Shown here piece by piece: positions 1 to 8,682 of a DNA stretch of 64,000 bases (position 1 is the first letter of the stretch; every line of letters starts with the position of its first letter). Made by a program: the position numbers and the translations under genes. Below the pieces are notes generated by a model. That model made no database searches and had not been told where the DNA came from. It was given only the letters and a program-made list of their open reading frames with translations. Source of the stretch: Microthrixaceae bacterium (GTDB lineage Bacteria > Actinomycetota > Acidimicrobiia > Acidimicrobiales > Poriferisodalaceae); the NCBI GenBank assembly GCA_011523825.1, contig WTFX01000010.1, positions 1 through 64,000 on the forward strand, written 5' to 3'.

Positions 1-639
1 GGGGATGCCCTCAGTGAGGTCGGCAGCGGGCGTCGGTAGCTCGAAGCGGGTCGTGAGCGGCACCACTCCCGCCCACCAGTTGCCGGCCATGTCCTCGGCG
101 TCGTCGACCGGGTCGCCGGAGCGCACCTTGGCGGATGCCTCCGCCAGCGGCAGCTCCAGCACCAGCGTCGCCCGCAGGTCCTCGGCGCTCGGCGGCCGGG
201 ACGTGTCCCAGTTGGCGACGATGTGGTCGGTCACCAGCTTCAGGGCCCGCTCCTTGGCATCGGCATCGGTGATCCGGCGAGCCAGACCGCGCACCACGAC
301 GCAGCGGAAGTTCATCGAGTTGTGGAACGGCGTGCGTGCCATGACCAGCCCGTCGAGGTGGGTCACCGTCACGCAGATCTCGGTGCCCTCGCCGGAGTTC
401 AGCAGGTGGTTGGCCAAGGCACCGTGCAGGTACAGGTTCTCGTCGTCGCGGCCATAGGCCATCGGCAGCACCAGCGGCCCGTCGGGCGTATCCACGCCGA
501 CATGTGCAATGAGCCCCGCGTCCAGGATCGCCCGCACGTCGTCGCTGCCGTAGCGGCCCCGCTCGGCCATCCGCCGCAGCTTCATGCGCGTCGAGGGCGG
601 TTGTGCGCCGTTCTGTCCTGATGTGTCGGTATCGCTCAC
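1..639 (-). CDS. Pyridoxamine 5'-phosphate oxidase-family flavoprotein (partial)
   Basis: The frame is open for 213 codons from a GTG at 639 to the left edge, so the C-terminus is missing. The protein begins with a polar stretch and then has the PNPOx-like split-barrel pattern. 'ILDAGLIAHVGV', a proline-bounded strand ('PLVLPMAY'), 'LYLHGALANHLL' and 'VCVTVTHLDGLV'-like strands form the FMN-binding barrel of the pyridoxamine-oxidase-2 / flavin-nucleotide-binding group. These proteins bind FMN or F420 and are mostly of unknown substrate; true vitamin B6 synthesis is unlikely. The start was chosen because the coding pattern begins there and no better upstream ATG exists. Family call is good, substrate unknown. 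Confidence 0.72.
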   Translation of the reverse strand, partial: MSDTDTSGQNGAQPPSTRMKLRRMAERGRYGSDDVRAILDAGLIAHVGVDTPDGPLVLPMAYGRDDENLYLHGALANHLLNSGEGTEICVTVTHLDGLVMARTPFHNSMNFRCVVVRGLARRITDADAKERALKLVTDHIVANWDTSRPPSAEDLRATLVLELPLAEASAKVRSGDPVDDAEDMAGNWWAGVVPLTTRFELPTPAADLTEGIP

Positions 640-752
640 GCTCGCACGGTACGCCGCGCACCGGCGCTGAGCACGGTCGATTTCCCGACGGGTCGTGGGA
701 TCATGCAGCGCAGTTTGAGGCGGCGATGCTGTGTCGATCCAGCAGCGCAGCG

Positions 753-1688
753 CTAATCCAGCAGGTCGTCCTCGCGCACGCGGCTGCGCTCGGCCTCTTC
801 GTGTTCGGCTAGGACCCGTCCGAACAGCTGGCGGGTCCGCTCGACTCGTCCGATGACGCCGGGCTGGTGCGTGTAGGCGAAGATCGCCGCGTGGCGCGGC
901 TGCGAGCTCGCAGCAACTCGGGTGACGCGGTGCAGGGAGTAGCGGCCGCGGAAGATCTGCAGGTCACCGGGGCACAGGTCCAGCGTGTGAACGCCGTCGC
1001 GCCCGCCGGCCTGCAGCCCTCCGATGGCCTCGAAACCCTCGTCGGCGGCGGTGCGCACCCCGGGCGCGTACTCGAACAGCCCGCCCTCGTCGGCGGGCTG
1101 CACCAGCACCGTCACCGCGAAGTCGTTGGTGTCAAAGTGCCACGGGAACTGCTGACCGGGATCCAGGATGTTGGCCGTCAGGCCGGCCAGCGGGTCGTCG
1201 TAGCAGTGCAGCTCGTCGATCTCGAGGCAGTCGGCCAGCAGGCGGCAGACCTGGGGTGCCCGGAACAGCGTGTCCATGGCGCACGCCGATGGCCAGGCAT
1301 CACCGGGAATGAAGCCGCTCGATCGCTCGGTGAACGTGTTCACCGGATGGTCGTCGGCGAATTCGGGATTGATCTGTGTGTGGAAGTAGGGGTTGATGAC
1401 CTGCATCGAGAAGTGGGTCTGCGGCTTGGCTGCGACGATCTCGTCGTTCAGCAGGCGAACTGCGGCCGGAGTGACGAAATCCTTCAGCAGGGCACAGCCG
1501 TCCGAGCGCAGGCCCATCTGAGCCTCCTCGACAGCACGCCAGTACGCGACGTGGCGCAGATCGTCGGCGGGCAGATCGCGCCCGTCCAGCGGGTAGCGCT
1601 CGGTGTCGACCAGGCGACCCACGCCTGACGCCGCGGCCGGCTCGGCCGCCTCGGCGGATCGGGGCGGGCTCTGGCTGGCTGTGGTCAT
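753..1688 (-). CDS. 2-oxoglutarate/Fe(II) dioxygenase, ArpA/HalD-like
   Basis: This 311-residue protein has a non-heme iron facial triad: H184-F-D186 in 'WHFDTNDF', distal H253 in 'RYSLHRVTRV', and R265 as the probable 2-oxoglutarate anchor. The 'GGLFEYAPGVR' strand after the HxD resembles the ArpA/HalD/BesD group. In the halogenating members Asp is replaced by Gly; here Asp is kept, so hydroxylation is the expected chemistry. An internal ATG at 1688 was chosen because upstream sequence in the same frame is Arg/Thr-rich, and this start lies 4 bp after the stop of the upstream dehydrogenase gene, implying one operon. The substrate is not evident. Confidence 0.75.
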   Translation of the reverse strand: MTTASQSPPRSAEAAEPAAASGVGRLVDTERYPLDGRDLPADDLRHVAYWRAVEEAQMGLRSDGCALLKDFVTPAAVRLLNDEIVAAKPQTHFSMQVINPYFHTQINPEFADDHPVNTFTERSSGFIPGDAWPSACAMDTLFRAPQVCRLLADCLEIDELHCYDDPLAGLTANILDPGQQFPWHFDTNDFAVTVLVQPADEGGLFEYAPGVRTAADEGFEAIGGLQAGGRDGVHTLDLCPGDLQIFRGRYSLHRVTRVAASSQPRHAAIFAYTHQPGVIGRVERTRQLFGRVLAEHEEAERSRVREDDLLD

Positions 1689-1692
1689 TCCC

Positions 1693-2601
1693 CTACGCCT
1701 CCCAGTGCGGAATCCAGTCGCCGTCGAGCCGCAGCGACAGGTCCGCGTCGTCTTCGATGCGGCGCGCCACGCTGAGCTCCGGGGCGTCGTCGCCGTAGCG
1801 CTCAGCGGCACGGGCGAACGCGGCACGGGCAGCGGCGGTCATCGGCAAGTCGGCCCCGACTGCTTCCTCCAGCTCGGCCAGCAGACCCAGGTCTTTGAGG
1901 CACAGTCCCAACGAGAACGACGGGTCGTAGTGCCCGGCGAAGATGCTGGGTGCGTCATGGCGGGCCGCGAAGCTGTCTCCCACGCTGGCCTTGATGGCCT
2001 CCCAGAGGTCGCCGAGCTCGACGCCGTTGCGCGCGCCCACCGCCAGACCCTCGGCCAGCGCCGCCGCGCCCACGAACCACAACTGGTTCGTGACCAGCTT
2101 CGTCACGCAGCCGGTGCCCAGTTCGCCGCAAGCGATCACCCGCCCGAGCCGCTCCAGCACCGGGCGCACGCGCTCAATCGCCTCCGGCTCGCCGCCGGCG
2201 AACAGCGTGAGCCTGCCGTTGCGGGCACCATCCACGGCGCCGGTCACCGGCGCGTCGACCACGGACACGCCCGGCGGTGCCTCGGCAACCAGATGGCGGA
2301 TCAGCTCGGGCCGGCTCGTCGTCAGGTCCACCCACGTCGATCCCGGCGACAGCGCCGCAAGCGCACCGGCATCGCACATCACGGCCTCGACCTGCGCAGG
2401 TGCTGGCAAGGATGTCAGCAGTACTTCGACTTCAGTAGCAGCGTCTGCAGCCGAGCGGGCCGCAGACGCTCCAGCGGCAACTGCAGCCTTCAACGCCGCG
2501 GGATTGACATCAAATGCCTGAACCCGATGTCCCGCGCCGGCCAAGCGGGCACACATGGGCCCGCCCATCGTGCCCAGCCCCACGAATCCAACGGTGGTCA
2601 C
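1693..2601 (-). CDS. 3-hydroxyisobutyrate dehydrogenase-family NAD(P)-dependent oxidoreductase
   Basis: The beta-hydroxyacid dehydrogenase has an N-terminal Rossmann fold with GLGTMG (residues 8-13), the substrate-binding signature 'DAPVTGAVDGARNG' (about 116-129) and catalytic Lys168 in 'GTGCVTKLVTNQ'. The length of 302 residues is normal for the family, which oxidises 3-hydroxyisobutyrate, tartronate semialdehyde and similar acids. The start is ambiguous between GTG at 2601 and GTG at 2607; 2601 leaves the Rossmann strand four residues from the N-terminus, as is usual. The gene lies 4 bp upstream of the dioxygenase gene and probably forms a two-gene operon with it. Substrate unknown. Confidence 0.82.
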   Translation of the reverse strand: MTTVGFVGLGTMGGPMCARLAGAGHRVQAFDVNPAALKAAVAAGASAARSAADAATEVEVLLTSLPAPAQVEAVMCDAGALAALSPGSTWVDLTTSRPELIRHLVAEAPPGVSVVDAPVTGAVDGARNGRLTLFAGGEPEAIERVRPVLERLGRVIACGELGTGCVTKLVTNQLWFVGAAALAEGLAVGARNGVELGDLWEAIKASVGDSFAARHDAPSIFAGHYDPSFSLGLCLKDLGLLAELEEAVGADLPMTAAARAAFARAAERYGDDAPELSVARRIEDDADLSLRLDGDWIPHWEA

Positions 2602-2863
2602 CTCCACATCTTCGCGCCGCCCACATCCTCGTCCAAACACCCATGTATGTGGCGGCACCGGAGGGGTGGGTGGCAGCGAACGGGGACCCCGCAGCCGCAG
2701 CTTGCGAGGACTGCGGGGCGCGCGGGCGCTCGCGCCCGCGCCAGTGACACGGTGCTGACAGGACCCGCCCCGGTCAGCACCGACGACATCCGTGCAAGCC
2801 AAGCCCACCGATCAGCCCGGTTACCTAGGATGACCGGCGGTCCAGCGCACAGGGGGACACGCC
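2602..2863. promoter_or_regulatory. Divergent intergenic region with two hairpins
   Basis: These 262 bp separate the dehydrogenase gene (leftward) and an LLM oxidoreductase gene (rightward). They contain two perfect inverted repeats with 9-bp arms: GCGCGGGCG/CGCCCGCGC at 2720-2741 with a 4-base loop, and GGTGCTGAC/GTCAGCACC at 2751-2781 with a 13-base spacer. The second has the size of a regulator operator and the first looks like a stable RNA hairpin. No promoter consensus was identified. A purine-rich stretch (AGGGGGA) precedes the ATG at 2864. Confidence 0.45.
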
Positions 2864-4096
2864 ATGAAATTCGGGATCTTCTACGAGCTCCAGCTGCCGA
2901 GGCCGTGGAACGACGACTCGGAGTACATGCTGTTCCAGCAGGCGCTGGACCAGATCGAGCTGGCCGACAAGCTGGGATACGACTACGCGTGGGAGGTCGA
3001 GCACCACTTCCTCGAGGAGTACAGCCACAGCTCGGCACCCGAGGTGTTCCTGGCGGCTGCCAGCCAGCGCACCAAGAACATCCGGCTCGGCCATGGCATC
3101 GTGCAGCTGCCCACCAATCATCCCGCCCGGGTGGCCGAGCGTGTCTCCACGCTCGACATCGTCAGCGGCGGCCGGGTGGAGCTGGGCATCGGCGAGGGCT
3201 CCTCGGTCACCGAACTGCACCCCTTCGACCGCCGCTTCCGCGACAAGCGCGTCGTCTGGGAGGACGCCGTGCGCTGCCTCATGCCGATGTTCCAGGAGGT
3301 GAACCACTCCTACGACGGGGAGATCTTCAAGTTCCCCGCCCGCAATGTGGTGCCGAAGCCGTACCAGAAGCCGCACCCGCCCCTGTGGGTGGCCTGCAGC
3401 CAGCTCGACACGATCGTCATGGCCGCCCAGCGGGGCATGGGCGCTCTCGGCTTCTCGTTCGTGTCGGCCGATGCCGCCCGGGCCTGGGTGAACGCCTACT
3501 ACAACAACTACCTCAACCACCTCGACCTGCTCTGCGACTACCAGACCAACCCCGGTGTCGCGGTGGTCAGCCCGTTCATGTGCGCGGAGACCGACGAGGA
3601 GGCCCAAGCCAAGGCCGAGGGCTGGACGTTCTTCCAGTTCTCGCTGGTCTTCTACAACTCCCACGGCCCGGTCGAGCCGGGCTCGGTCAACCTGTGGGAC
3701 GAGTACCAGGAATGGAAGAAGTCGCCGAAAGGCCAGAACGCCAGCAACAACGTCGGCCTCGTCGGCTCACCCGACACCATCCGGCGCAAGCTCGAGATGT
3801 ACGAGGACGCACACGTCGATCAGCTCATCCTGCTGAACCAGGCCGGCAAGAACACCCACGAGGACATCTGCTCCAGCCTCGAGCTGTTCGCCGCTGAAGT
3901 CATGCCCGAATTCCACGAGCGCGACGCCGAGCACCAAGACTGGAAGTCAGCGGTGCTGGCCGGCGATTTCACCCTGGAGGACATCGACACCGACCTGTAC
4001 CAGGTGATCACCAACCAGACGCCGGTGGAGAAGCGCGAAGAGATCGAGCGCAAGCAGCGCGAGGCCCGCGCCCGCCAGGCAGTCGGGCTCAGTTAG
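2864..4096 (+). CDS. LLM-class (luciferase-like) flavin-dependent monooxygenase
   Basis: The 410-residue bacterial luciferase-like TIM-barrel protein begins 'MKFGIFYELQ' and has the luciferase-type 'EHHF' near residue 46. It also shows 'IRLGHGIVQLPTNHP', 'LDIVSGGRVELGIGEGS' and 'PYQKPHPPLWVA', all hallmarks of the group. The C-terminal 70 residues are charged and helical ('KREEIERKQREARARQA'), longer than in many relatives. FMNH2 or F420H2 would be the cofactor; the oxidised substrate cannot be read from sequence. The ATG is preceded by an AGGGGGA ribosome-binding site. It is a single gene, convergent with the dehalogenase. Confidence 0.85.
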   Translation: MKFGIFYELQLPRPWNDDSEYMLFQQALDQIELADKLGYDYAWEVEHHFLEEYSHSSAPEVFLAAASQRTKNIRLGHGIVQLPTNHPARVAERVSTLDIVSGGRVELGIGEGSSVTELHPFDRRFRDKRVVWEDAVRCLMPMFQEVNHSYDGEIFKFPARNVVPKPYQKPHPPLWVACSQLDTIVMAAQRGMGALGFSFVSADAARAWVNAYYNNYLNHLDLLCDYQTNPGVAVVSPFMCAETDEEAQAKAEGWTFFQFSLVFYNSHGPVEPGSVNLWDEYQEWKKSPKGQNASNNVGLVGSPDTIRRKLEMYEDAHVDQLILLNQAGKNTHEDICSSLELFAAEVMPEFHERDAEHQDWKSAVLAGDFTLEDIDTDLYQVITNQTPVEKREEIERKQREARARQAVGLS

Positions 4097-4151
4097 CCGT
4101 CGGTTGAGCGACTGAGCTGGAACAACCGCTGGCTCAGCGGCAGTGCTGGTT

Positions 4152-4172
4152 CAGCCGCTTATTCAGCGGCTG
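4152..4172. terminator. Stem-loop between convergent genes
   Basis: A perfect inverted repeat, CAGCCGCT (4152-4159), TATTC loop, AGCGGCTG (4165-4172), lies between the convergent LLM and dehalogenase genes and covers the dehalogenase stop codon. It could end transcription in both directions. There is no T-run, so Rho-independent action is uncertain. Confidence 0.45.
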
Positions 4173-5041
4173 GTGAGCCAGTCGGCGATGGCTTGGCCGA
4201 TCTCGTCGGGGCTGTCTTCCTGGCAGAAGTGATTGCCCGCGACGGTCACCTCGGTCTGGTTCGGCCAGGTGCGGCAGTACTCCAGCTGGGGGCCGTTCAG
4301 GATCGCGCCCGGGTCAGCGTTGACCAGCAGCTTCGGCACGTCTGAGCCCGACAGCCACTCGCCGTAGTCGGTCACGATCTGGGTGACGTCAGCCGGCTCG
4401 CCCTCGATCGGGATCTGGCGCGGCCACGTCAGTGTGGGGCGCCTGTGCTCGGGCTCGACAAATGGGCGCCGGTACTCGTTCATCTCCTCGTCGCTGAGCT
4501 TGCGGATGATTGAGCCGGGCAGCACCGCTTCCACGAACAGGTTCTTGGTGATGACCATCTCCTCGCCGGCGGGGGAGCGGAAGCCCTGGAATATGCCGGC
4601 TGCTGCCTCAGGCCACTCCGCCCACGTCATCGGCCGCACAATGGCCTCCATGTAGCAGAGACCCGCGACGCGATCACGGTGCCGGTTGGCCCAGTCGAAA
4701 CCGAGCGCCGATCCCCAGTCGTGGATCACGAATGTGACGCGGTCGCCGAGGTCGAGCCCCTCGAGCAAGCCGTCGAGGTACTCGCGGTGCTCGACGAACC
4801 GGTACGAGTCGGGCCCGGTGTCGTCCAGCTTGTCGGAGTCGCCCTGGCCGATCAGGTCGGGCACCACGACCCGAGCATGCGGCCGCACATGGGGCACGAT
4901 GTTGCGCCACAGGTACGACGACGTCGGGTTGCCGTGCAGGAACACGACCGGATCGCCCGAGCCCGAGTCGTGGTACGCCATCTGCTTGCCGTTGACGGTG
5001 GCGTAGGACTTGGTCAGTGGTTCCGCGGACATCGGTGCCAT
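4163..5041 (-). CDS. dhaA: Haloalkane dehalogenase (HLD-II type)
   Basis: This 292-residue alpha/beta hydrolase has the full haloalkane dehalogenase site: oxyanion/halide Asn38 in '[12 protein letters not shown]', nucleophile Asp108 followed by halide-binding Trp109 in '[12 protein letters not shown]', catalytic acid Glu132 ('[11 protein letters not shown]') and base His271 ('AGNHFCQED'). Asp-His plus Glu after beta-strand 6 with Asn as second halide ligand is the DhaA/LinB subgroup pattern. It hydrolyses C-halogen bonds to alcohol, halide and proton in the cytoplasm. The start at 5041 has a GAGGAG ribosome-binding site; a second ATG lies at 5032. It appears monocistronic. The natural substrate is unknown. 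Confidence 0.92.
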   Translation of the reverse strand: MAPMSAEPLTKSYATVNGKQMAYHDSGSGDPVVFLHGNPTSSYLWRNIVPHVRPHARVVVPDLIGQGDSDKLDDTGPDSYRFVEHREYLDGLLEGLDLGDRVTFVIHDWGSALGFDWANRHRDRVAGLCYMEAIVRPMTWAEWPEAAAGIFQGFRSPAGEEMVITKNLFVEAVLPGSIIRKLSDEEMNEYRRPFVEPEHRRPTLTWPRQIPIEGEPADVTQIVTDYGEWLSGSDVPKLLVNADPGAILNGPQLEYCRTWPNQTEVTVAGNHFCQEDSPDEIGQAIADWLTSR

Positions 5042-5127
5042 GGGTGCTCCTCGTGGCTATGGGGATGCGCCGGATCGGCGCCACATCATGCCCGTCCCGT
5101 CGGGGCGATGCACAGGCTCCCAGGTCG

Positions 5128-7116
5128 CTAGCGGTACGAGACGGGGATGCCCTCGTTGGTGTAGGTGACTTGGGGATCCCACAGCAGCCAGTCGCTGATG
5201 CCGAGGTCGGCGGCAGCATCGATCTGGGCGCGCACCTCGTCGGGTCCGTAGTTCACTCGCATCGAGAAGTCCTGCAGCCACGGCACGACCGCCGTGTTGG
5301 TGCCTGACAGGACGCGCTGGAATTGGGCCAGCGACGCCTTGGTGATGTCGTACGGCTGCGCCTCTGGGTGCACTACGCCGTACTCGCCGCGCCCCCAGTG
5401 CGACGGATACACCATGGGCGCCACATAGTCGACGTGGTCGGACATCGCGCCGATGTCCTGCGCCACCCACTCCCCACGGTCGGCCGCAATGCCGAACACC
5501 GAGACACCGTGGAATACCTGCGCCTCGCGCAGCATGGAGTTTGCCTCGGCCAGGAAGCTCACAATGACCGGCGAGGGGTCGCCTCCGTCCCAGCCGGGAA
5601 TCCGTATGCCGCTCAGGTCGCCTTCGGGCCGGCGCATGTAGTCCCACAAGATGTCGTCGATGCCCGCCGCGGCAGCCTCGGCTGCAAGATCCAGGTTGTA
5701 CTGCCGCACGACGGGGTGGTTGAAGTTGGTGAATCCGCCGTAGTTCGACAGTGGCCGGCCGTCGGGAGTCTGCAGCACCCAGTCGTGGTCGCCGTTGGCC
5801 ACTGCGTAGCGGGTCAGCGTCGGATCCCTGAACGCCACGATGCGCCCGATCACCCGAACGCCGAGGTCATGCAGTTCTTCGACGGCCTCCCGCAGGTCGT
5901 AGAGCTCTCTCGACGCACCGGTCAGCTGGGCCAGCCGGACCTCGGTCCGGTGGCCGATGCGGCCATCCTCGTCCTTGAGATCGAGCTGCACCGCGTTGAT
6001 GCGACCTTGCTCGATGAGCTCCACCACCGACGAGCGCAGCCCGTCATGGTCCCATGCCGCTGCCGTGACGTGAACTCCGGTGGTGTGCGGGTAGCCGATG
6101 GGCACGATGACGTCGAATTCGGTGCTGTTGCCGGCAGCGTCGGTGGCGATCACCGGGACCGGGCCGCCAGGCGGGCTCGGCAGGGTGAGGCTGAACGTGC
6201 CCGATGCCGTGTCGAGTTGCTGATCCCCGATCCGCAGGGACACGCCAGGCTCGACCGACCCGGCCAACACCACCTGCTCGCCCAGTGCCACCGGATCGAA
6301 GACCCTGGGCAGTTCCACTTCTGGAGGCGTCCCGTCCACCGTGAACGTGACCACGGCGGTTGCCGTGCCGAAGAAGCGCCGATCGACGTCGAGCGTGACG
6401 ACGTGTGCGCCTTCGGTCAGCTCCGGCACCGGCCAAACGATCCGGTTGTCGTAGCGCTGCACGCCGCTCACCGGGAAGCCATCGAGCAGCATCTGCGCTG
6501 AGGTGACGTCACCGCCGTCGACGCTGAACTCCAGGACGGTCCCCGCCAGCCTGGCCGGCTGCAGCATCGCGCCCTCGTTGATGCCCGAGACGGTGATCTC
6601 GGTGACGCGCAACGCGTTCATCGCCACGAAGCCCACGCCGATAGTGGCAGCGATCAGCAAGATCGCGACGATCAGACGCCCGCGACGACGGCGCCTGGGC
6701 GGCGGCCCCGCTATGCCGACCACGGCGCGGTCGGCCGCCCGGCGCGCTCGCCGGCTCAGTCCCGTTGCGTAGAGGGGCGCCTCGGGCTTCGGTGGCCGCC
6801 ACGGATAGCCCCAGCCCTCGGCCGGGTCGGCCGGACCGGTTGCCTCGTGACCATCGGGTTCGCCGACAAGGTCGTTTCCGACCAGGGACGGCCCCACTTC
6901 ATGGCCGTGCCGGGTGAGCGACCAGCGCGCTCCCCGCAGCCCGGGCACGGAGCCGGCCTGCGCCACGATGCCCGATTGCTGCAGCGTGCCGAGCGACATC
7001 TGCACCGTCTGGTTGTCCAGAGCCACGGCCGCGCTGATCTCGCCGATCTCGGCCGTTCCCCCTCGGCTGAGCAGCTCGCGCAGAATGCGCCTGTCGGCGG
7101 GCGCCAACAATGGCAT
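5128..7116 (-). CDS. Membrane-anchored putative glycoside hydrolase (DUF4015-type) with N-terminal winged helix
   Basis: The 662-residue protein has three parts. Residues 1-75 look like a winged-helix domain ('ADRRILRELLSRGGTAEIGE'). A linker rich in Pro leads to a basic cluster (RRRRRGR, 141-147) and one transmembrane helix at about 147-167. Beta-rich Ig-like segments follow, and the C-terminal ~320 residues form a TIM-barrel-like putative glycoside hydrolase with 'INAVQLDLKDEDG', 'DILWDYMRRPEG', 'YVAPMVYPSHWG' and a final 'WLLWDPQVTYTNEG'. The topology suggests a cytoplasmic sensor half and an extracytoplasmic sugar-active half. Alternatively the winged helix is a decayed DNA-binding module. 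The start was set by the ATG at 7116. Confidence 0.72.
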   Translation of the reverse strand: MPLLAPADRRILRELLSRGGTAEIGEISAAVALDNQTVQMSLGTLQQSGIVAQAGSVPGLRGARWSLTRHGHEVGPSLVGNDLVGEPDGHEATGPADPAEGWGYPWRPPKPEAPLYATGLSRRARRAADRAVVGIAGPPPRRRRRGRLIVAILLIAATIGVGFVAMNALRVTEITVSGINEGAMLQPARLAGTVLEFSVDGGDVTSAQMLLDGFPVSGVQRYDNRIVWPVPELTEGAHVVTLDVDRRFFGTATAVVTFTVDGTPPEVELPRVFDPVALGEQVVLAGSVEPGVSLRIGDQQLDTASGTFSLTLPSPPGGPVPVIATDAAGNSTEFDVIVPIGYPHTTGVHVTAAAWDHDGLRSSVVELIEQGRINAVQLDLKDEDGRIGHRTEVRLAQLTGASRELYDLREAVEELHDLGVRVIGRIVAFRDPTLTRYAVANGDHDWVLQTPDGRPLSNYGGFTNFNHPVVRQYNLDLAAEAAAAGIDDILWDYMRRPEGDLSGIRIPGWDGGDPSPVIVSFLAEANSMLREAQVFHGVSVFGIAADRGEWVAQDIGAMSDHVDYVAPMVYPSHWGRGEYGVVHPEAQPYDITKASLAQFQRVLSGTNTAVVPWLQDFSMRVNYGPDEVRAQIDAAADLGISDWLLWDPQVTYTNEGIPVSYR

Positions 7117-7170
7117 CGGATCGAGTGTATTGAGGTCGCCTGATGGCCTTCGGTCAGGCGTGCATCCGAT

Positions 7171-7539
7171 TCAGCTCAGCGATGCCTGGGCCGGATGGCG
7201 GGCCGTGACCGTGGTGGTGATGCCGCCTCGCACCAGCCAGCGTGTCTCCACCGTGGCCTGCTTGGGGGCGACGGCCGCTACCAAGTCATCGAGGATGCGG
7301 TTGGTGATGGCTTCGTGATGGACCGGCTCGTCCCGGTAGCTCCAGAGGTAGAGCTTGAGCGATTTCAGCTCCACGATGCGGTGATCGGGGATGTACGCGA
7401 TATCGACCGTGGCGTAGTCGGGCTGCCCGGTCACGGGACACACGCAGGTCAGCTCCGGCGTCGTGCACCGCACCTCGTAGTCGCGGTCTGGGTAGGGGTC
7501 GTCGAGCGCGATCAGGTCTTTGGATGGTTCGCTTCCCAT
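7171..7539 (-). CDS. queF: 7-cyano-7-deazaguanine (preQ0) reductase, QueF type I
   Basis: The 122-residue unimodular QueF reduces the nitrile of preQ0 to preQ1 with NADPH in queuosine biosynthesis. Diagnostic features are the catalytic Cys34 in 'CPVTGQPDYA', Asp41, and the NADPH-binding motif 'ELKSLKLYL' (57-65), followed by 'HHEAITNRILDDL' and 'VRGGITTTV'. The length fits the short (type I) form. No other queuosine genes are in the window. The ATG at 7539 begins a compact reading frame. Confidence 0.95.
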   Translation of the reverse strand: MGSEPSKDLIALDDPYPDRDYEVRCTTPELTCVCPVTGQPDYATVDIAYIPDHRIVELKSLKLYLWSYRDEPVHHEAITNRILDDLVAAVAPKQATVETRWLVRGGITTTVTARHPAQASLS

Positions 7540-7574
7540 GTCGGAACTCCTCGACTGGCGGGCAGAAGTACCCG

Positions 7575-8654
7575 TCAGTACGACAGGGTGGCGTGCGGGG
7601 TGTTCTCCGCCAACCCCAGCGGCGTCACCGCGACGAACTCTGTGCGCTCGGTGAATTCGGCCAGGTTGCGGGCGTTGGTGTAGCTCATAGCGCTGCGCAG
7701 GCCGGCCATCAGTTCGCCGATCAGCTTGCCTGCCTCGCCCCGGTAGGGCACGGTGCCCTCGACGCCCTCAGGCGCCCGCTGCTCGAAGTACTCGTCGTCG
7801 ACTTCCTCGCCGTGGCGCTCGGCCCGAGCTTCGATGGCTTCGAAGCTGGCCATGCCGCGGATGCGCTTGCGCAGGCCGTGCGGGCCCTGCTCGACCTCGC
7901 CGGGACTCTCCTTGGTGCCTGCCAACATGCTGCCGATCATCACGGTCTCGGCACCCACGGCCAGCGCCTTGGCAATGTCGCCCGACGTCCTGATTCCGCC
8001 GTCGGCAATGACCGGCACGTCGAACCCGGCATCAGCCAGCCCGTTGACCACGCTGTCGGTGGCAGACAGCTGCGGCACCCCGACCCCGGCGACCAGCCTC
8101 GTGGTGCAGACGCCACCCGGCCCCACACCCACCTTGATCGCGTCGGCGCCAGCCTCGGCCATGTCGATCGCGCCGTCGATGGTGGCCACGTTGCCGGCGA
8201 TCACGTCGGTGTCGGCGAAGTGGTCCTTCAGGCGGCGAACCCCGTCGATGGCGTGGTCGGCGTGACCGTGCGCGATGTCGAGCACCAGCACATCGGCTCC
8301 CGCGGCCACCAATGCCTTGGCACGGTCGCCCATGTCGTGGTCGGTGCCCACGGCGCCGCCCGCTACCAGTGTGCCGTCGTCGGCTTCCTTGATTGCAGCG
8401 ATCTGGGCTGCTTGCCCGCTGATGGGCATGAACCGGTGGACGATGCCCGCACCGCCCAGACGGCCCATGGCGATCGCCATCTCGTGCTCGCAGACCGTGT
8501 CCATATTGGCGGCGATCACCGGCAGATCCAGCGGGATATTGCGGGACAAGCGGGTGCGCACCGACACGTGGCTGCGACTGCGGATCGACGAGCGCTGAGG
8601 CACGATCAGCACGTCGTCGAAGGTCAGTCCGGTTCTCAGGTCGCGCAGTTTCAT
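7575..8654 (-). CDS. IMP dehydrogenase / GMP reductase-family protein without CBS domains
   Basis: The 359-residue TIM-barrel enzyme has '[11 protein letters not shown]', the catalytic loop '[11 protein letters not shown]' with nucleophile Cys183, '[16 protein letters not shown]', 'RGMASFEAI' and 'VEGTVPYRG'. There is no CBS pair between the first strand block and the '[14 protein letters not shown]' segment, which makes it ~130 residues shorter than canonical GuaB. The barrel motifs are more IMPDH-like, but GMP reductases also lack CBS domains, so direction of the reaction is open. The start ATG at 8654 lies just 28 bp from the divergent YceI gene, so the two share a short promoter region. 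Confidence 0.82.
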   Translation of the reverse strand: MKLRDLRTGLTFDDVLIVPQRSSIRSRSHVSVRTRLSRNIPLDLPVIAANMDTVCEHEMAIAMGRLGGAGIVHRFMPISGQAAQIAAIKEADDGTLVAGGAVGTDHDMGDRAKALVAAGADVLVLDIAHGHADHAIDGVRRLKDHFADTDVIAGNVATIDGAIDMAEAGADAIKVGVGPGGVCTTRLVAGVGVPQLSATDSVVNGLADAGFDVPVIADGGIRTSGDIAKALAVGAETVMIGSMLAGTKESPGEVEQGPHGLRKRIRGMASFEAIEARAERHGEEVDDEYFEQRAPEGVEGTVPYRGEAGKLIGELMAGLRSAMSYTNARNLAEFTERTEFVAVTPLGLAENTPHATLSY

Positions 8655-8682
8655 GAGCGGCTCCAAGCTACCGTGAGCCGCC

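Noticed and set aside
11-661. Long leftward frame rich in Arg/Ala, Gly and Pro
   Set aside because: It is an out-of-frame shadow of the PNPOx-like gene, which has the expected conserved strands and a valid start at 639.
1603-3897. 764-codon rightward frame
   Set aside because: It crosses three well-supported genes on both strands, has Arg/Gly/Pro-rich shadow composition and no family motif.
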